Origin: Martelella radicis
Lineage (GTDB): Bacteria; Pseudomonadota; Alphaproteobacteria; Rhizobiales; Rhizobiaceae
Assembly: GCF_014196625.1 (NCBI RefSeq)
Contig: NZ_JACIDZ010000012.1
Location: 62,001 to 126,000 of the forward strand
DNA length: 64,000 nucleotides
Direction: 5' to 3'
The notes below the pieces were generated by a model. That model was not told where the DNA came from. It saw only the letters and a program-made list of their open reading frames with translations, and ran no database searches. Positions 44,084 to 53,797 of this stretch are shown in pieces (position 1 is the stretch's first letter; the number at the start of each line of letters is the position of its first letter). The translations under genes were made by a program, and so were the position numbers.

Positions 44084-46752
44084 CTGTCGCTCTTTTCGGC
44101 CTCGGCCTCATCGGTCTTCTTCTTTTTCGAAGCCGATGCCTTCTTGGTTGCCGAAGCGGTTTTGGATGTTGTCTTCTTGGCTGCGGGCTTCTTGGCCGGA
44201 GCCTTCTTCTTGGCAGGCTTTTTTGCGCCGGTCTTTTCCATGCGCGCCGTCAGAAGCGGAATCGCCTCTTCCATGGTCACTGACTGCGGGTCCTTGCCCT
44301 TCGGCAGCGTGGCGTTGATCTTGCCCCATTTCACGTAAGGACCGTAGCGGCCGTCATTGACGGTCACTTCGCCGCCGCCATCGGGATGTTCGCCGAGCGA
44401 CTTCAGCGCGGCCGGCGCGGAGCGGCGGCGTCCGCCATTGGCGCGCTTGTCGGCGATGATCGAGACGGCGCGGTTGACGCCGACGGAGAACACATCCTCG
44501 ATGCTCTCCACATTGGCATAGGTGCCGTCATGAAGCACGAAGGGACCATAGCGCCCGAGGCCGGCGGAAATCATCTTGCCGTCTTCCGGATGCGGTCCGA
44601 CCTCCCTCGGCAGCGACAGAAGCTGCAGCGCCTTTTCGAGATCGATGTCTTCCGGCTTCCAGCCCTTGGGCAGAGACGTCCGTTTGGCTTCCTTGCCTTC
44701 GCCGCGCTGAACGTAGGGACCGAAACGACCGGTCCTCAGCGTCACGGTCTCGCCGGTTTCGGGGTCAACGCCGAGTTCGTTCGGCTCGTTCGGATTGATG
44801 CCATTGGCCTCGGCATCGGCGTCCGCGCCGAGCTGGCGGGTGAAGTTGCATTCCGGATAGTTCGAGCAGCCGACGAAGGCGCCGTATTTGCCGAGCTTCA
44901 GCGAAAGCTTGCCGGTGCCGCAAACCTGGCAGGTGCGCGGATCGGAACCGTCCTCCCGCTTGGGGAAGACGAGCGGCGCCAGCGCCTCGTTAAGCGCGTC
45001 AAGAACATTGGTGACGCGCAGTTCCTTGGTGTCCTCGATCTGGGCGAAAAAATCCTTCCAGAAATCGCGCAGGACCTGCTTCCACTCCAGCGAACCGTCG
45101 GAAATCTTGTCGAGCTTTTCCTCAAGGTCGGCGGTGAAATCATATTCCACATAGCGATTGAAGAAGTTTTCAAGGAAGGCCGTCACCAGCCGGCCCTTGG
45201 CCTCCGGCGTCAGCTTGCGGTTTTCGATGGCGATATATTCGCGGTCGCGCAGCGTCGCCAGCGTCGAGGCATAGGTCGACGGGCGGCCGATGCCGAGCTC
45301 TTCCAGCTTCTTGATCAGCGAGGCTTCCGAATAGCGCGGCGGCGGCTCGGTGAAATGCTGGGTGGCGCGGATCTTGTCCTTGTCGACGCTTTCCTGGGCG
45401 TTGATCTCGGGCAGGCGACCATCATCCTCGTCATCGTCGGACGGCTGCTTTTCCTCACGATTGTCGGCATAGGCCTTGAGGAAGCCGTCGAACTTTACGA
45501 CCGTGCCGACGGCGCGCAGGCCGGCGGTCTCGCCGCCCTTGGCTGCGGTGATCTCGGCCGTGGTGCGTTCCATCTCGGCGGATGCCATCTGGCTGGCGAT
45601 GCCGCGCTTCCAGACGAGATCGTAGAGGCGGAACTGGTCGGCATCGAGATATTTCTTCACCGATTGCGGCGTGCGGGTGAAGTCTGTCGGGCGGATGGCC
45701 TCGTGGGCTTCCTGCGCGTTCTTGGCCTTCACCGAATAATGCCGGGGGCTTTCCGGCAGGTAACGCTGGCCGAACTGATCGCCGATCGCATCACGGGCGC
45801 CGGTGATGGCCTCGGGCGCCATGGAAACGCCGTCGGTACGCATATAGGTGATGAGGCCGGCGGTTTCGCCGCCGATATCCACGCCTTCGTAAAGCCGCTG
45901 GGCGACCTGCATCGTCCGCGAGGCAGAAAAGCTGAGGCGGGAGGAGGCTGCCTGCTGCAGGGTCGAGGTGGTAAAGGGCGGGCCGGGATTGCGGCGCACG
46001 GGCTTTGCCTCGACGCTTGCCACCGAATAGGTCGCGCCTTCGAGCAGTTCCTTGATGCGGCCGGCATGCTCGCCGTCCTTGATCGAGTTCTTCTGGACGC
46101 GCTTGCCATCAGCCTGCACGAGGCGGGCCTCGAAGGCATCACCGCGCACCGTCTTCAGGTCGGCGACGATGTTCCAGTATTCTTCCGGAATGAAGCGTTC
46201 GATCTCGCTTTCGCGGTCGCAGACGAGGCGGAGCGCCACCGACTGAACGCGGCCGGCCGAGCGGGCGCCCGGCAGCTTGCGCCATAGCACAGGCGACAGG
46301 TTGAAGCCGACGAGGTAATCGAGCGCGCGGCGGGCGAGATAGGCATTCACCAGCGCCTCGTCGATGTCGCGCGGATTGGCCATGGCATCGAGCACGGCCT
46401 TCTTGGTGATGGCGTTGAAGACGACGCGCTTGACCGGCTTGTCCTTCAGCACCTTCTTCTTCTTCAGCAGGTCGAGCACATGCCAGGAGATCGCTTCGCC
46501 TTCCCTGTCCGGGTCGGTTGCGAGAATGAGGCCGTCGGCGTCCTTGACCGCGTCGGCGATATCCTTCACCCGCTTGGCAGAGGCGGTGTCGACCTTCCAG
46601 GACATGGCGAAGTCCTCGTCCGGCAGCACCGAGCCATCCTTCGGCGGCAGGTCGCGCACATGTCCGAAAGACGCCAGAACCTTGTAGTCCTTGCCCAGAT
46701 ATTTGTTGATGGTCTTCGCCTTGGCGGGGGACTCTACAACGACTACGTCCAT
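44080..46752 (-). CDS. topA: DNA topoisomerase I
   Basis: 890 residues, type IA. Toprim start MDVVVVESPAKAKTINKYLG and the acidic DxDxxGE region ATDPDREGEAISWH; active-site tyrosine in GLITYMRTDG (near residue 305). One C4 zinc finger (CQVCGTGKL...CSNYPEC) is followed by several Toprim C-terminal repeats (VTLRTGRFGPYVQRG, MISAGLGRYGPFVLHDG, VTVNDGRYGPYVKWG). The lysine-rich C-terminal tail (AKKPAAKKTTSKTASATKKA) resembles histone H1-like repeats and likely aids DNA binding. Relaxes negative supercoils. Confidence 0.97.
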   Translation of the reverse strand: MDVVVVESPAKAKTINKYLGKDYKVLASFGHVRDLPPKDGSVLPDEDFAMSWKVDTASAKRVKDIADAVKDADGLILATDPDREGEAISWHVLDLLKKKKVLKDKPVKRVVFNAITKKAVLDAMANPRDIDEALVNAYLARRALDYLVGFNLSPVLWRKLPGARSAGRVQSVALRLVCDRESEIERFIPEEYWNIVADLKTVRGDAFEARLVQADGKRVQKNSIKDGEHAGRIKELLEGATYSVASVEAKPVRRNPGPPFTTSTLQQAASSRLSFSASRTMQVAQRLYEGVDIGGETAGLITYMRTDGVSMAPEAITGARDAIGDQFGQRYLPESPRHYSVKAKNAQEAHEAIRPTDFTRTPQSVKKYLDADQFRLYDLVWKRGIASQMASAEMERTTAEITAAKGGETAGLRAVGTVVKFDGFLKAYADNREEKQPSDDDEDDGRLPEINAQESVDKDKIRATQHFTEPPPRYSEASLIKKLEELGIGRPSTYASTLATLRDREYIAIENRKLTPEAKGRLVTAFLENFFNRYVEYDFTADLEEKLDKISDGSLEWKQVLRDFWKDFFAQIEDTKELRVTNVLDALNEALAPLVFPKREDGSDPRTCQVCGTGKLSLKLGKYGAFVGCSNYPECNFTRQLGADADAEANGINPNEPNELGVDPETGETVTLRTGRFGPYVQRGEGKEAKRTSLPKGWKPEDIDLEKALQLLSLPREVGPHPEDGKMISAGLGRYGPFVLHDGTYANVESIEDVFSVGVNRAVSIIADKRANGGRRRSAPAALKSLGEHPDGGGEVTVNDGRYGPYVKWGKINATLPKGKDPQSVTMEEAIPLLTARMEKTGAKKPAKKKAPAKKPAAKKTTSKTASATKKASASKKKKTDEAEAEKSDS

Positions 46753-47237
46753 GTCTTCCGTCTCAATTCTGTCTGTGCCTTCTCGCGCGCATCTTCGGCT
46801 GCCTCCCCGGCGCGGTCAACAGACGGGGGAAGCCGAGTGGCCTCCGCCGATCTTTTCAGCGCGGATATGAAGGCCGAAACCGGAGCGCGGTCGGCATATT
46901 CCGTCAGCGTTTGCCGGGATGGCGCTGATGCGAGGAGGCGTGTTCAAAGTTCACATCCCTGCCATCGCATGCGTTCTCGCTGGCTCTTTCGGCACTGCCT
47001 TTACCTCGAAACAGGGGAACAGTGCAAACCCGACGTTTGTGTCGGCTTTCATGCTGGCCGAAATGGACAGGCTTGGGCTTCCGGTCAAGTCCCGTCATCG
47101 AATTTCGGATAAATACAACCAGGCACAACCGGCAGGCAATACTTTTAGTAATTGCAATCCCCATCTGGAACGGTATTGTTTGGTAACGACAAGAGCTAGG
47201 GCGATGCGGTGGACATGCAAGGCTGATGGGTGAGTAA
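46753..47237. other. Gene-poor stretch between topA and a small ORF
   Basis: 485 nt whose GC content falls towards the right (about 47100-47240). It carries the topA promoter. A plus-strand frame from a GTG near 46937 (after GAGGAGGC) would encode a short protein with a hydrophobic start, but its composition does not look coding. No RNA gene or repeat recognised. Confidence 0.4.
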
Positions 47238-47438
47238 ATGCCAGCGAATATTTCCGGAAACGACAATGAGAGAAGGCTGACGGAGGATGAAATTATTTAT
47301 ATAAGGCAGATACTTGGTCAGTTACGCCGTCTCTCTGACAAGGAAGGTACGGAAATTCTCTGCTATCTGATCGATATGGCTTATCTTGAGGCTGGGGAAG
47401 TGCAGTCGCAGCTCATTACAAATCTCCGAAAAGAGTAG
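47238..47438 (+). CDS. Small hypothetical acidic protein
   Basis: 66 residues (MPANISGNDNERRLTEDEII ... ITNLRKE). Predicted all-helical, acidic, with a regular leucine pattern (YIRQILGQLRRL and GTEILCYLIDMAYLEAG) that suggests a compact helical bundle or dimer. DNA here is notably less GC-rich than the neighbours and the ribosome-binding site is weak. No family recognised. Lies alone between dprA and topA, on the opposite strand to both. Confidence 0.55.
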   Translation: MPANISGNDNERRLTEDEIIYIRQILGQLRRLSDKEGTEILCYLIDMAYLEAGEVQSQLITNLRKE

Positions 47439-47507
47439 AAACCAATCTTTTTGTTTCAATATATAGTTGTGTAGGCGATACCTATTTGATCGGAAATGCA
47501 CAGCCGA

Positions 47508-48665
47508 TCAGGTGAGCGATATCCGGCCGCCGGGATGACGGACAAGCCGGCCGGCAAGATCAAGCTCCAGCAGGATCAGCTGTACCTTGGCCGCGTTCAC
47601 CCCGGTAAACCGGATCAGATCGTCGATCTCGCAGGGGCTTGGCCCCAGCGCCTCGGCGACGCGAAGGCGATCGTCCTCGCGGGGCTCGACTTGCGCCTGC
47701 CCTTCCGGTTCGCTCTCTTCGCCCGCATCGCCGGACAACGGCAACTCCAGATCAGAAAGCGGCGCCAACGCCTCCAGGACGTCCTCGGGCGAACAGACGA
47801 TCATCGCTCCCTGCTTGATCAGGCCATTGCTTCCCTGAGCTCGCGGATCGAGCGGCGAGCCCGGCACGGCAAGGACAAGCCGGCCGGCCTCGTTCGCCAG
47901 CCTGGCCGTGATCAACGAGCCTGAGCGCATGGCGGCCTCGACGACGACAACCGCAAGCGCGCAGCCGGCAATCAATCGGTTGCGCCGGGGGAAGTCCCGT
48001 GCGCGCGGCTCCCAGCCATAAGGCATTTCGCTGATTGCGACCCCGCCTTCCGCACAGATCCTGCGATAGAGCTCGGCATTTTCCGGCGGATAGATCCGGT
48101 CGAGGCCGCCGGCAAGGGCGGCGAGAGTGCCGTGTTTCAGGCTTGCATGGTGGGCGGCGGCGTCAATGCCCCGGGCAAGCCCGGAGGCGGCCGTATAGCC
48201 GGCGCCGGAGGCTGCGGCGGCGATCATGGCGGCGAATTTGGCGCCGGCGACCGAGGCGTTGCGCGCGCCGACAATGCCGAGCGTCGGCCGCGTCGCGGTC
48301 TCGCCGCTGCCACACATGGCGAGAAGCGGCGGCGCGCCGTCGATCGCGCGCAGAGCCGGCGGATAGTCGGGCTCGCCGATGGCGACGAAGCGGCCGTCAT
48401 GGCGGGCGGCCATCTCCATCTCGCGTTCGGCATCGGCAATGCTGGCAACGCGGATCCGCTTCATCGCGCCGCCGCGTTTTGCCAGTTCCGGCAGCATTTC
48501 GAGCGCCTTTTCGGCGCTGCCGCAATGATTGATGAGTTCGCGGAAGGTTGCTGGCCCGACATTGTCGCTCCTGATCAGCCGGAGCCAGGCGATGCGCTGG
48601 CTCTCGGACAGCGAGATGCCGGAGGGGCTCACCGTATGGCTTCCATGTCCTGACGCAGCGCGCAC
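47508..48665 (-). CDS. dprA: DNA-processing protein DprA
   Basis: 385 residues. N-terminal SAM-like helical region (RIAWLRLIRSDNVGPATFRE), central Rossmann-like DprA/Smf domain (LGIVGARNASVAGAKFAAMI, ASGLARGIDAAAHHASL, FPRRNRLIAGCALAVVVVEA, SGSLITARLANEAGR, ending PGSPLDPRAQGSNGLIKQGA) and a C-terminal winged-helix DML1-like domain (about 330-385) found in many proteobacterial versions. Loads RecA on incoming single-stranded DNA in competent bacteria. Lies 28 nt downstream of plsY, in one transcript with pyrB-pyrC'-plsY. Confidence 0.95.
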   Translation of the reverse strand: MRAASGHGSHTVSPSGISLSESQRIAWLRLIRSDNVGPATFRELINHCGSAEKALEMLPELAKRGGAMKRIRVASIADAEREMEMAARHDGRFVAIGEPDYPPALRAIDGAPPLLAMCGSGETATRPTLGIVGARNASVAGAKFAAMIAAAASGAGYTAASGLARGIDAAAHHASLKHGTLAALAGGLDRIYPPENAELYRRICAEGGVAISEMPYGWEPRARDFPRRNRLIAGCALAVVVVEAAMRSGSLITARLANEAGRLVLAVPGSPLDPRAQGSNGLIKQGAMIVCSPEDVLEALAPLSDLELPLSGDAGEESEPEGQAQVEPREDDRLRVAEALGPSPCEIDDLIRFTGVNAAKVQLILLELDLAGRLVRHPGGRISLT

Positions 48666-48693
48666 GCTTTGCCGCGAGAAGCCAAACCGTTCG

Positions 48694-49320
48694 TCACCCT
48701 TTTTCTCCGATCCTGCTTTCCTTGCCCGATATCAGGCGCTCGATATTGGTCTTGTGCCGCCACCAGGAAATGATAGTGAGGACGGCCATGACCATTGAAG
48801 CCTGCGGTTGATCCATTATCCACAAGGCAACCGGGATGACAAGAGTGGCGACGAGAGCCGACAGCGAAGAGTAGCGCGACAACCGGGCGACCAGAAGCCA
48901 GACGAAGGCAAAGATCAGCACCGCTGCGGGGGCGACGCCGAGAAGCACGCCGATATAGGTTGCCACGCCCTTGCCGCCCTTGAAGCCGAGCCAGACCGGG
49001 AAGAGGTGGCCAATGAAAGCCGCCGCGCCCGCTATCAGGCCGGCGTGAGGACCATAGAGCTTGGCGCAGATGATGACGGCGAAGGTCGCCTTCAGCGCGT
49101 CGAGCAGCAAAGTGAGGGCGGCGAGATGCCGCTTGCCGGTGCGCAGGACATTGGTGGCGCCGATATTGCCGGAGCCCATCTTGCGGATGTCGCCGAGGCC
49201 GGCCATGCGGGTGATGAGATAGCCGAAGGGCAGGGACCCCAGAAGATAGCCGATCGCGATGACGATCAGCGCGTCAACAGGCGTCAGGTCGAAAGCGAAT
49301 AATTCCCCCACGATGCTCAT
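48694..49320 (-). CDS. plsY: Glycerol-3-phosphate acyltransferase PlsY
   Basis: 208 residues with five membrane helices. The three conserved cytosolic motifs are present: GSGNIGATNVLR, the G-rich segment GHLFPVWLGFKGGKGVATY, and a C-terminal SWWRHKTNIERLISGKE. Transfers acyl from acyl-phosphate to glycerol-3-phosphate, the first step of phospholipid synthesis with PlsX. Starts 6 nt after the pyrC' stop, with AGGAGAGG ribosome-binding site. Confidence 0.95.
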   Translation of the reverse strand: MSIVGELFAFDLTPVDALIVIAIGYLLGSLPFGYLITRMAGLGDIRKMGSGNIGATNVLRTGKRHLAALTLLLDALKATFAVIICAKLYGPHAGLIAGAAAFIGHLFPVWLGFKGGKGVATYIGVLLGVAPAAVLIFAFVWLLVARLSRYSSLSALVATLVIPVALWIMDQPQASMVMAVLTIISWWRHKTNIERLISGKESRIGEKG

Positions 49321-49326
49321 CCTCTC

Positions 49327-50616
49327 CTAGCTTGCCTGATAAACGCATTTGCCGCCGACATAGGTGCGCACGGCGCGACCGGAGAAGCGGGCATTTTCAA
49401 ACGTTGTGTTCTTCGAAAGCGAGACGAGGCGGTCGGGCGTGACGATCCATGGCTCTTCCGGATCAATCAGCGTGATATCCGCACGGGCGCCGGGCTGAAG
49501 CGTACCGGCATCGAGATCGAAGACTTTCGCCGGTCGGGTCGACATCGCATCGATCAGCCGCATCAGCGGCACTTCACCGGAATGATGCAGGCGGAGCGCG
49601 GCGGACAACATGGTCTCAAGCCCGATCGCACCGTCCTCGGCATCGGAAAAGGGCAGGCGCTTGGTGTCGACATCCTGCGGATCATGCGAGGAGACGATGA
49701 TGTCGATCAGCCCGTTCTTCAGCGCCTCGACCATCTGCAGCCGGTCCTCTTCGTGGCGCAGCGGCGGCGTCAGCTTGAAGAAGGTGCGGTATTCGCCGAT
49801 GTCGTTTTCATTCAGCGTCAGATTGTTGATCGAGATGCCGCTGGAAACAAAGGCCCCGCGTTCTCGGGCGACGCGGATCGCCTCGACCGATTCGGGCACC
49901 GAGATCAGGGCTGCGTGGTAGCGGGCGCCGGTCAGGGCTGCGAGCCGCAGGTCGCGTTCTAGCGGAATGATCTCGGCCTCGCGCGGAATGCCGGAAAGGC
50001 CGAGCCAGCTGGCGAACAGCCCCTCGTTCATCACGCCGGTTTCGCTGAGGTAACGGTCGCGCGGCTCCAGCGAGACCACGGCGTCGAAGGCGCGGGCATA
50101 AGTCATCGCCCGGCGCAGAACCCGGTTGTCGGAGAGCGAATAGCGGCCATTGGTGAAGGCCACCGCGCCTTCGCCCTTGAGCAGGCCCACTTCCGTCATC
50201 TCGAGGCCGGCAAGCCCCTTGGTCAGCGCCGCAGCGGGGAAGATGTTGACCACAGCATTGTCGCGCGCGGTCTTCAGCACGAATTCCAGCAGCGCGACAT
50301 CATCGATCGGCGGATGGGTGTCGGGCATCATCACGAAGGAGGTGATGCCGCCGGCGGCAGCCGCAAGACTTGCCGAATGGATGGTCTCGGTGTGCTCTGC
50401 GCCGGGCTCTCCGACGAAGACATGGGCATCGACGAGACCGGGGGCGGCGACAAGGCCGCGGCAATCGACGACCTCCGCGCCGTCCGGCGCGCCCTGGTTA
50501 GCCGCATCGCGGCCGGCAGCAAGAATGCGGCCGTCCTCGATGATGATCGTGCCGGTCTCGTCAAGATCGCGGGACGGGTCGATGATGCGGGCGTTGTTCA
50601 GAACCAGCGGTTTCAT
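49327..50616 (-). CDS. pyrC: Dihydroorotase-like protein, non-catalytic PyrC' (ATCase-associated)
   Basis: 429-residue amidohydrolase-fold protein with the length and layout of class I dihydroorotase, but metal ligands are missing. The HxH motif has become [10 protein letters not shown] (H65-V-F67); the TPHHL segment has become SINNLTL; and the SDHAPH region reads [11 protein letters not shown]. It overlaps pyrB by 4 nt. This is the pattern of PyrC' (PyrX) proteins that have no enzyme activity but are needed to assemble aspartate transcarbamoylase. An active dihydroorotase is then expected elsewhere in the genome. It is often annotated as an active pyrC, which the residues argue against. Confidence 0.88.
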   Translation of the reverse strand: MKPLVLNNARIIDPSRDLDETGTIIIEDGRILAAGRDAANQGAPDGAEVVDCRGLVAAPGLVDAHVFVGEPGAEHTETIHSASLAAAAGGITSFVMMPDTHPPIDDVALLEFVLKTARDNAVVNIFPAAALTKGLAGLEMTEVGLLKGEGAVAFTNGRYSLSDNRVLRRAMTYARAFDAVVSLEPRDRYLSETGVMNEGLFASWLGLSGIPREAEIIPLERDLRLAALTGARYHAALISVPESVEAIRVARERGAFVSSGISINNLTLNENDIGEYRTFFKLTPPLRHEEDRLQMVEALKNGLIDIIVSSHDPQDVDTKRLPFSDAEDGAIGLETMLSAALRLHHSGEVPLMRLIDAMSTRPAKVFDLDAGTLQPGARADITLIDPEEPWIVTPDRLVSLSKNTTFENARFSGRAVRTYVGGKCVYQAS

Positions 50617-51569
50617 ACCCGTGCGCCTCCATTGTCCGAGAGCATCAGCGTTTCCATCACGGCCATGCGCACGGCGACGCCCATTTCCACCTGTTTCTCG
50701 ATCACGCTTTGCGGCCCGTCGGCGACATCGGTGGCGATTTCCACGCCGCGATTCATCGGGCCGGGATGCATCACCAGCGCATCTTCCTTGGCGGCCTTCA
50801 GCTTTTCGGCATCGAGCCCCCAGAAGCGGAAATATTCTCGGATCGAGGGGACGAAGGCGCCGGACATGCGCTCGCGCTGCAATCTCAGCATCATCACCAC
50901 GTCGGCGTCCCTCAGCCCGTCTTCCATGTTGTCGAACACCTCGACGCTCATGTCGCGGATCCCGGCGGGCAGAAGCGTTGCCGGGCCGACAACGCGCACC
51001 CTGGCGCCCATCGTGTTCAACAGAATGATGTTGGAGCGGGCGACGCGCGAATGCAGGATGTCGCCGCAGATGGCAACCACGATATTGTCGAGCCGGCCCT
51101 TGGCCTGTCGGATGGTCAGCGCATCGAGCAGCGCCTGTGTCGGGTGTTCATGCGCGCCGTCTCCGGCATTGATGACCGAGCACGCGACCTTTTGCGAAAG
51201 CAGTGCTGCCGCGCCTGCCGAAACATGGCGGATCACCAGCACGTCGGGGTGCATGGCATTCAGCGTCATCGCCGTGTCGATCAGCGTTTCGCCTTTTTTC
51301 ACCGATGAATTGCCGACCGACATATTCATCACGTCGGCGCCCAGCCGCTTGCCGGCCAGCTCGAAGGAAGCTTGCGTGCGGGTCGAGGCTTCGAAGAACA
51401 GGTTGATCTGGGTGAGCCCGCGCAGAACGCTGTTTTTCTTTTCGCGGGAACGATTGAATGCTATGGCCTCTTCGGCCTTGTCGAGAAGTGTCCCGATATC
51501 AATGGGCGAAAGGCCCTTGATGCCGATCAGGTGGCGGTGGGGAAAGAAGACCATGAAGCTTTCCTCCAT
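50613..51569 (-). CDS. pyrB: Aspartate carbamoyltransferase catalytic subunit
   Basis: 318 residues. Carbamoyl-phosphate-binding [19 protein letters not shown] (STRT) and the later [21 protein letters not shown] motifs are present. Catalyses carbamoyl phosphate plus aspartate to carbamoyl-aspartate, the committed step of pyrimidine biosynthesis. No pyrI nearby; regulation would be through the PyrB-PyrC' complex. First gene of the pyrB-pyrC'-plsY-dprA transcript. Confidence 0.97.
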   Translation of the reverse strand: MEESFMVFFPHRHLIGIKGLSPIDIGTLLDKAEEAIAFNRSREKKNSVLRGLTQINLFFEASTRTQASFELAGKRLGADVMNMSVGNSSVKKGETLIDTAMTLNAMHPDVLVIRHVSAGAAALLSQKVACSVINAGDGAHEHPTQALLDALTIRQAKGRLDNIVVAICGDILHSRVARSNIILLNTMGARVRVVGPATLLPAGIRDMSVEVFDNMEDGLRDADVVMMLRLQRERMSGAFVPSIREYFRFWGLDAEKLKAAKEDALVMHPGPMNRGVEIATDVADGPQSVIEKQVEMGVAVRMAVMETLMLSDNGGARV

Positions 51570-51703
51570 ATGAGGCCGTGCGGTCTATCGCTTGAAGTCC
51601 TGGCGTCTATAATGGCTCGCCGGCTCGGCTGCAAGCTTTGACAGATTATATCGAAGCATGCCAACTCTGTGATCTGTCTTCAAAAAGAAGTGCGTAAACG
51701 GCG

Positions 51704-53350
51704 ATGCCCGATAATGATGTATTCAAGACGCTGAACCAGCCCAGGCCCTGGAGCGGGTACAACGCCTTTCATTCCGATCCGCTTCTTGGTGATCTGACGC
51801 GCAATCTGGCGCGTCCGTTGCGTGATGAGTTCGACACGATCGGGCGCTATGTGACTTCGCCGGAAGCGCAGGAACTGGCGCAAATGGCCAATACCAGCCT
51901 GCCGCAACTGAAGACCCACGGTCCCGCGGGCGAGCGGCTGGACACGGTCGCCTTCCACCCGGCCTGGCACGCGCTGCTGCGACGCTCGATGTCCTCCGGC
52001 CTGCATTCCTCCCTCTGGGAGCCGCCGCGCGACGCCGATTCGAAATCGAAGGCGCACAAGCTGAGAGCCGTTCGGCTGTTCCTGACGGCACAGCTTGAGT
52101 GCGGCCACCTGGAACCCTTGTCCTCCACCTCCGCCTCGCTTGCCGTTCTGGCGGCCACGCCGCAACTGCGTTCGGAATGGGCGCCGAAAATCCTGTCGCG
52201 TAAATATGATTCCACAAACCGTCCGCAGGCGCAGAAGACGGCGGCGACGATCGGGCTCGCGATCACGGAAAAACAGGCCGGCAGCGATATGCGCGGGCTT
52301 ACCACGAAAGCCGCGCGCGTCAGCGAGGGCGTCTATCGCCTCACAGGCCACAAATGGTTCGTTTCCGCGCCGATGAGCGACGCTTTCATCATGCTCGCCG
52401 ATGTCGACGGCAAGCCGGGCTGCTTCCTGGTGCCGCGCCTTCTCGACGAAGGACGGACCAATGCGCTTCGCTATCAGCGGCTGAAGGACAAGCTCGGCCT
52501 GCGCTCGAATGCGGCGGCCGAGATCGAGTTTTCCGATGCCTTCGGCTTTCTGCTCGGCGCGCCGGATGGCGGTCTCAGGACCATTCTCGACATGCTGACC
52601 CTGATGCGGCTCGACAGCGCGGTGATGGCATCCGGCCTGATGCGCGCCGCCCTTGCCGAGGCGACCCATGCCGCGCGCGGGCGCAGTGTGCAGGGCCACG
52701 CGCTGGTCGGCCGGCCGCTGATGATGCGGGTCCTGGCCGATCTGGCGCTCGATGTGGCGGCCGCAGGCGCGCTTTCCTTCCGTCTTGCCGAGAGCTTCGA
52801 CCGCGCCCGCGACAGCGCCGAGGAAGCGGCCTACGCCCGGGTGATGACGCCGGTGACCAAATACTGGACGACCAAGATCGCGCCTGCCGTGGTGGCCGAG
52901 GCCATGGAGGTGATGGGCGGCAACGGCTTCATCGAGGACCGGCCGATCACCCGTCACTATCGCGACGCGCCGGGGCTTGCGATGCATGACGGCGCAGGCA
53001 ACATGATGGCGCTTGATCTGAGGCGCGTCGTCGAGCACGGCAGCGACCTGTTCGAGGCCGTTTTCCAGGTGATCGCGCGGGATCTCGGGGCCTCCGGCGC
53101 CAAGATCGTCGAATTGCTCAGGGCCGCCATGGCGCTGTGCAAGAGCCATGAAAGTGCCGCCCGTATCTTCATCGAACAGTTGGCGCTTGCGGCAGGGGCC
53201 GCCGAACTCTACCGGCTGGGCGCCGGCCGCATCGCCGACGCCTTCCTCGAAACCCGGCTGGCGGCGGGCTGGCGCTCGACCTATGGCATGCTCGATACGC
53301 GGTTCGACGCGAGCTATGTCGTGGAGCTGCTGTTTCCGGAGATGGACTGA
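51704..53350 (+). CDS. AidB-like acyl-CoA dehydrogenase
   Basis: 548 residues, near the length of E. coli AidB (541). Acyl-CoA dehydrogenase fold with FAD contacts (GLAITEKQAGSDMRG and GHKWFVSAPMSD) and the C-terminal EAMEVMGGNGFIEDRPITRH. AidB family members have a C-terminal helical DNA-binding domain and are induced during adaptation to DNA alkylation, but here regulation is unknown. Start ATG 51704 follows AACGGCG without a strong site. Stands alone. An AlkB-like gene is 11 kb away. Confidence 0.87.
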   Translation: MPDNDVFKTLNQPRPWSGYNAFHSDPLLGDLTRNLARPLRDEFDTIGRYVTSPEAQELAQMANTSLPQLKTHGPAGERLDTVAFHPAWHALLRRSMSSGLHSSLWEPPRDADSKSKAHKLRAVRLFLTAQLECGHLEPLSSTSASLAVLAATPQLRSEWAPKILSRKYDSTNRPQAQKTAATIGLAITEKQAGSDMRGLTTKAARVSEGVYRLTGHKWFVSAPMSDAFIMLADVDGKPGCFLVPRLLDEGRTNALRYQRLKDKLGLRSNAAAEIEFSDAFGFLLGAPDGGLRTILDMLTLMRLDSAVMASGLMRAALAEATHAARGRSVQGHALVGRPLMMRVLADLALDVAAAGALSFRLAESFDRARDSAEEAAYARVMTPVTKYWTTKIAPAVVAEAMEVMGGNGFIEDRPITRHYRDAPGLAMHDGAGNMMALDLRRVVEHGSDLFEAVFQVIARDLGASGAKIVELLRAAMALCKSHESAARIFIEQLALAAGAAELYRLGAGRIADAFLETRLAAGWRSTYGMLDTRFDASYVVELLFPEMD

Positions 53351-53365
53351 GGCCGACCATGAGGA

Positions 53366-53393
53366 AAGGGCCGTACCTTGCAGTACGGCCCTT
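53366..53393. terminator. Hairpin downstream of the AidB-like gene
   Basis: Perfect 11-bp stem AAGGGCCGTAC / GTACGGCCCTT with a 6-nt loop, 16 nt after the stop codon. It has only a short T run on the plus strand, so it may act as an RNA 3'-end stabiliser or weak terminator. Part of a 279-nt gene-free stretch (53351-53629) with two more palindromes. Confidence 0.6.
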
Positions 53394-53445
53394 CAGACTG
53401 CCGACAAGGCCTGTTGCAGACAGAAGCAGCTTACACACCCACTGT

Positions 53446-53476
53446 CCGTCATGCCGGCTCAAGGCCGGCATGACGG
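53446..53476. repeat. REP-like palindrome with CCGGCTCAAGGCCGG core
   Basis: Perfect 13-bp arms (CCGTCATGCCGGC / GCCGGCATGACGG) with a 5-nt centre TCAAG. It shares its core with the palindromic units at 5961-6087, so it is one member of a dispersed family in this genome. Confidence 0.7.
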
Positions 53477-53506
53477 ATGCGAGAGGTGAAAACATTTGCC
53501 AAAAGA

Positions 53507-53534
53507 AAGGGCCATGCCTTGCGGCACGGCCCTT
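53507..53534 (-). terminator. Terminator of the DUF1127 gene
   Basis: On the minus strand AAGGGCCGTGCC pairs with GGCATGGCCCTT (12 bp, one A-C mismatch), followed by TCTTTT. Lies 96 nt past the stop of the DUF1127 gene. Its arms resemble the hairpin at 53366-53393. Confidence 0.65.
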
Positions 53535-53629
53535 GTTTTGCTGACCTGCGGCGCTCCGCGAGCGGGGAGGACGCTCAAGCAGATTGCGGGGTCTGCACGA
53601 CGCTATTCTGGCGCCGGAACTCGGCTCGA

Positions 53630-53797
53630 TTAGAACAACATCGAGCTGTTGGCGTTGCGGCGCAGTTCTGCGCGGGACTTGCCGATCTTCTTCAGGGACT
53701 CATCGTCGAGCTTCAGCAGTTCGGCATTGACGAAGCGGTTGGCCTGGCTCTGACGGGCATTGGCAATGTTCTTGTAAGCGCTACGGAAGAAACCCAT
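53630..53797 (-). CDS. DUF1127 small protein
   Basis: 55 residues (MGFFRSAYKNIANARQSQAN ... RNANSSMLF) from ATG 53797 after AAGGAGAACTGA. The core AELLKLDDESLKKIGKSRAEL is the DUF1127 signature. In Agrobacterium, Rhizobium and Brucella relatives such short Arg-rich proteins affect phosphate, carbon or RNA-linked regulation, but the precise role is open. Monocistronic with its own terminator. Confidence 0.9.
   Translation of the reverse strand: MGFFRSAYKNIANARQSQANRFVNAELLKLDDESLKKIGKSRAELRRNANSSMLF

Noticed and set aside
44386-46287. 633-codon plus-strand frame antisense to topA
   Set aside because: topA is certain on the minus strand; the frame has shadow-type composition and no recognisable family.
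46919-47233. Possible secreted small protein from a GTG or ATG near 46919-46937
   Set aside because: Good purine-rich ribosome-binding site but the rest of the frame lacks coding composition and has no family; treated as noise.
51680-53149. 489-codon minus-strand frame antisense to the AidB-like gene
   Set aside because: The plus-strand protein has a complete acyl-CoA dehydrogenase pattern; this one has none.
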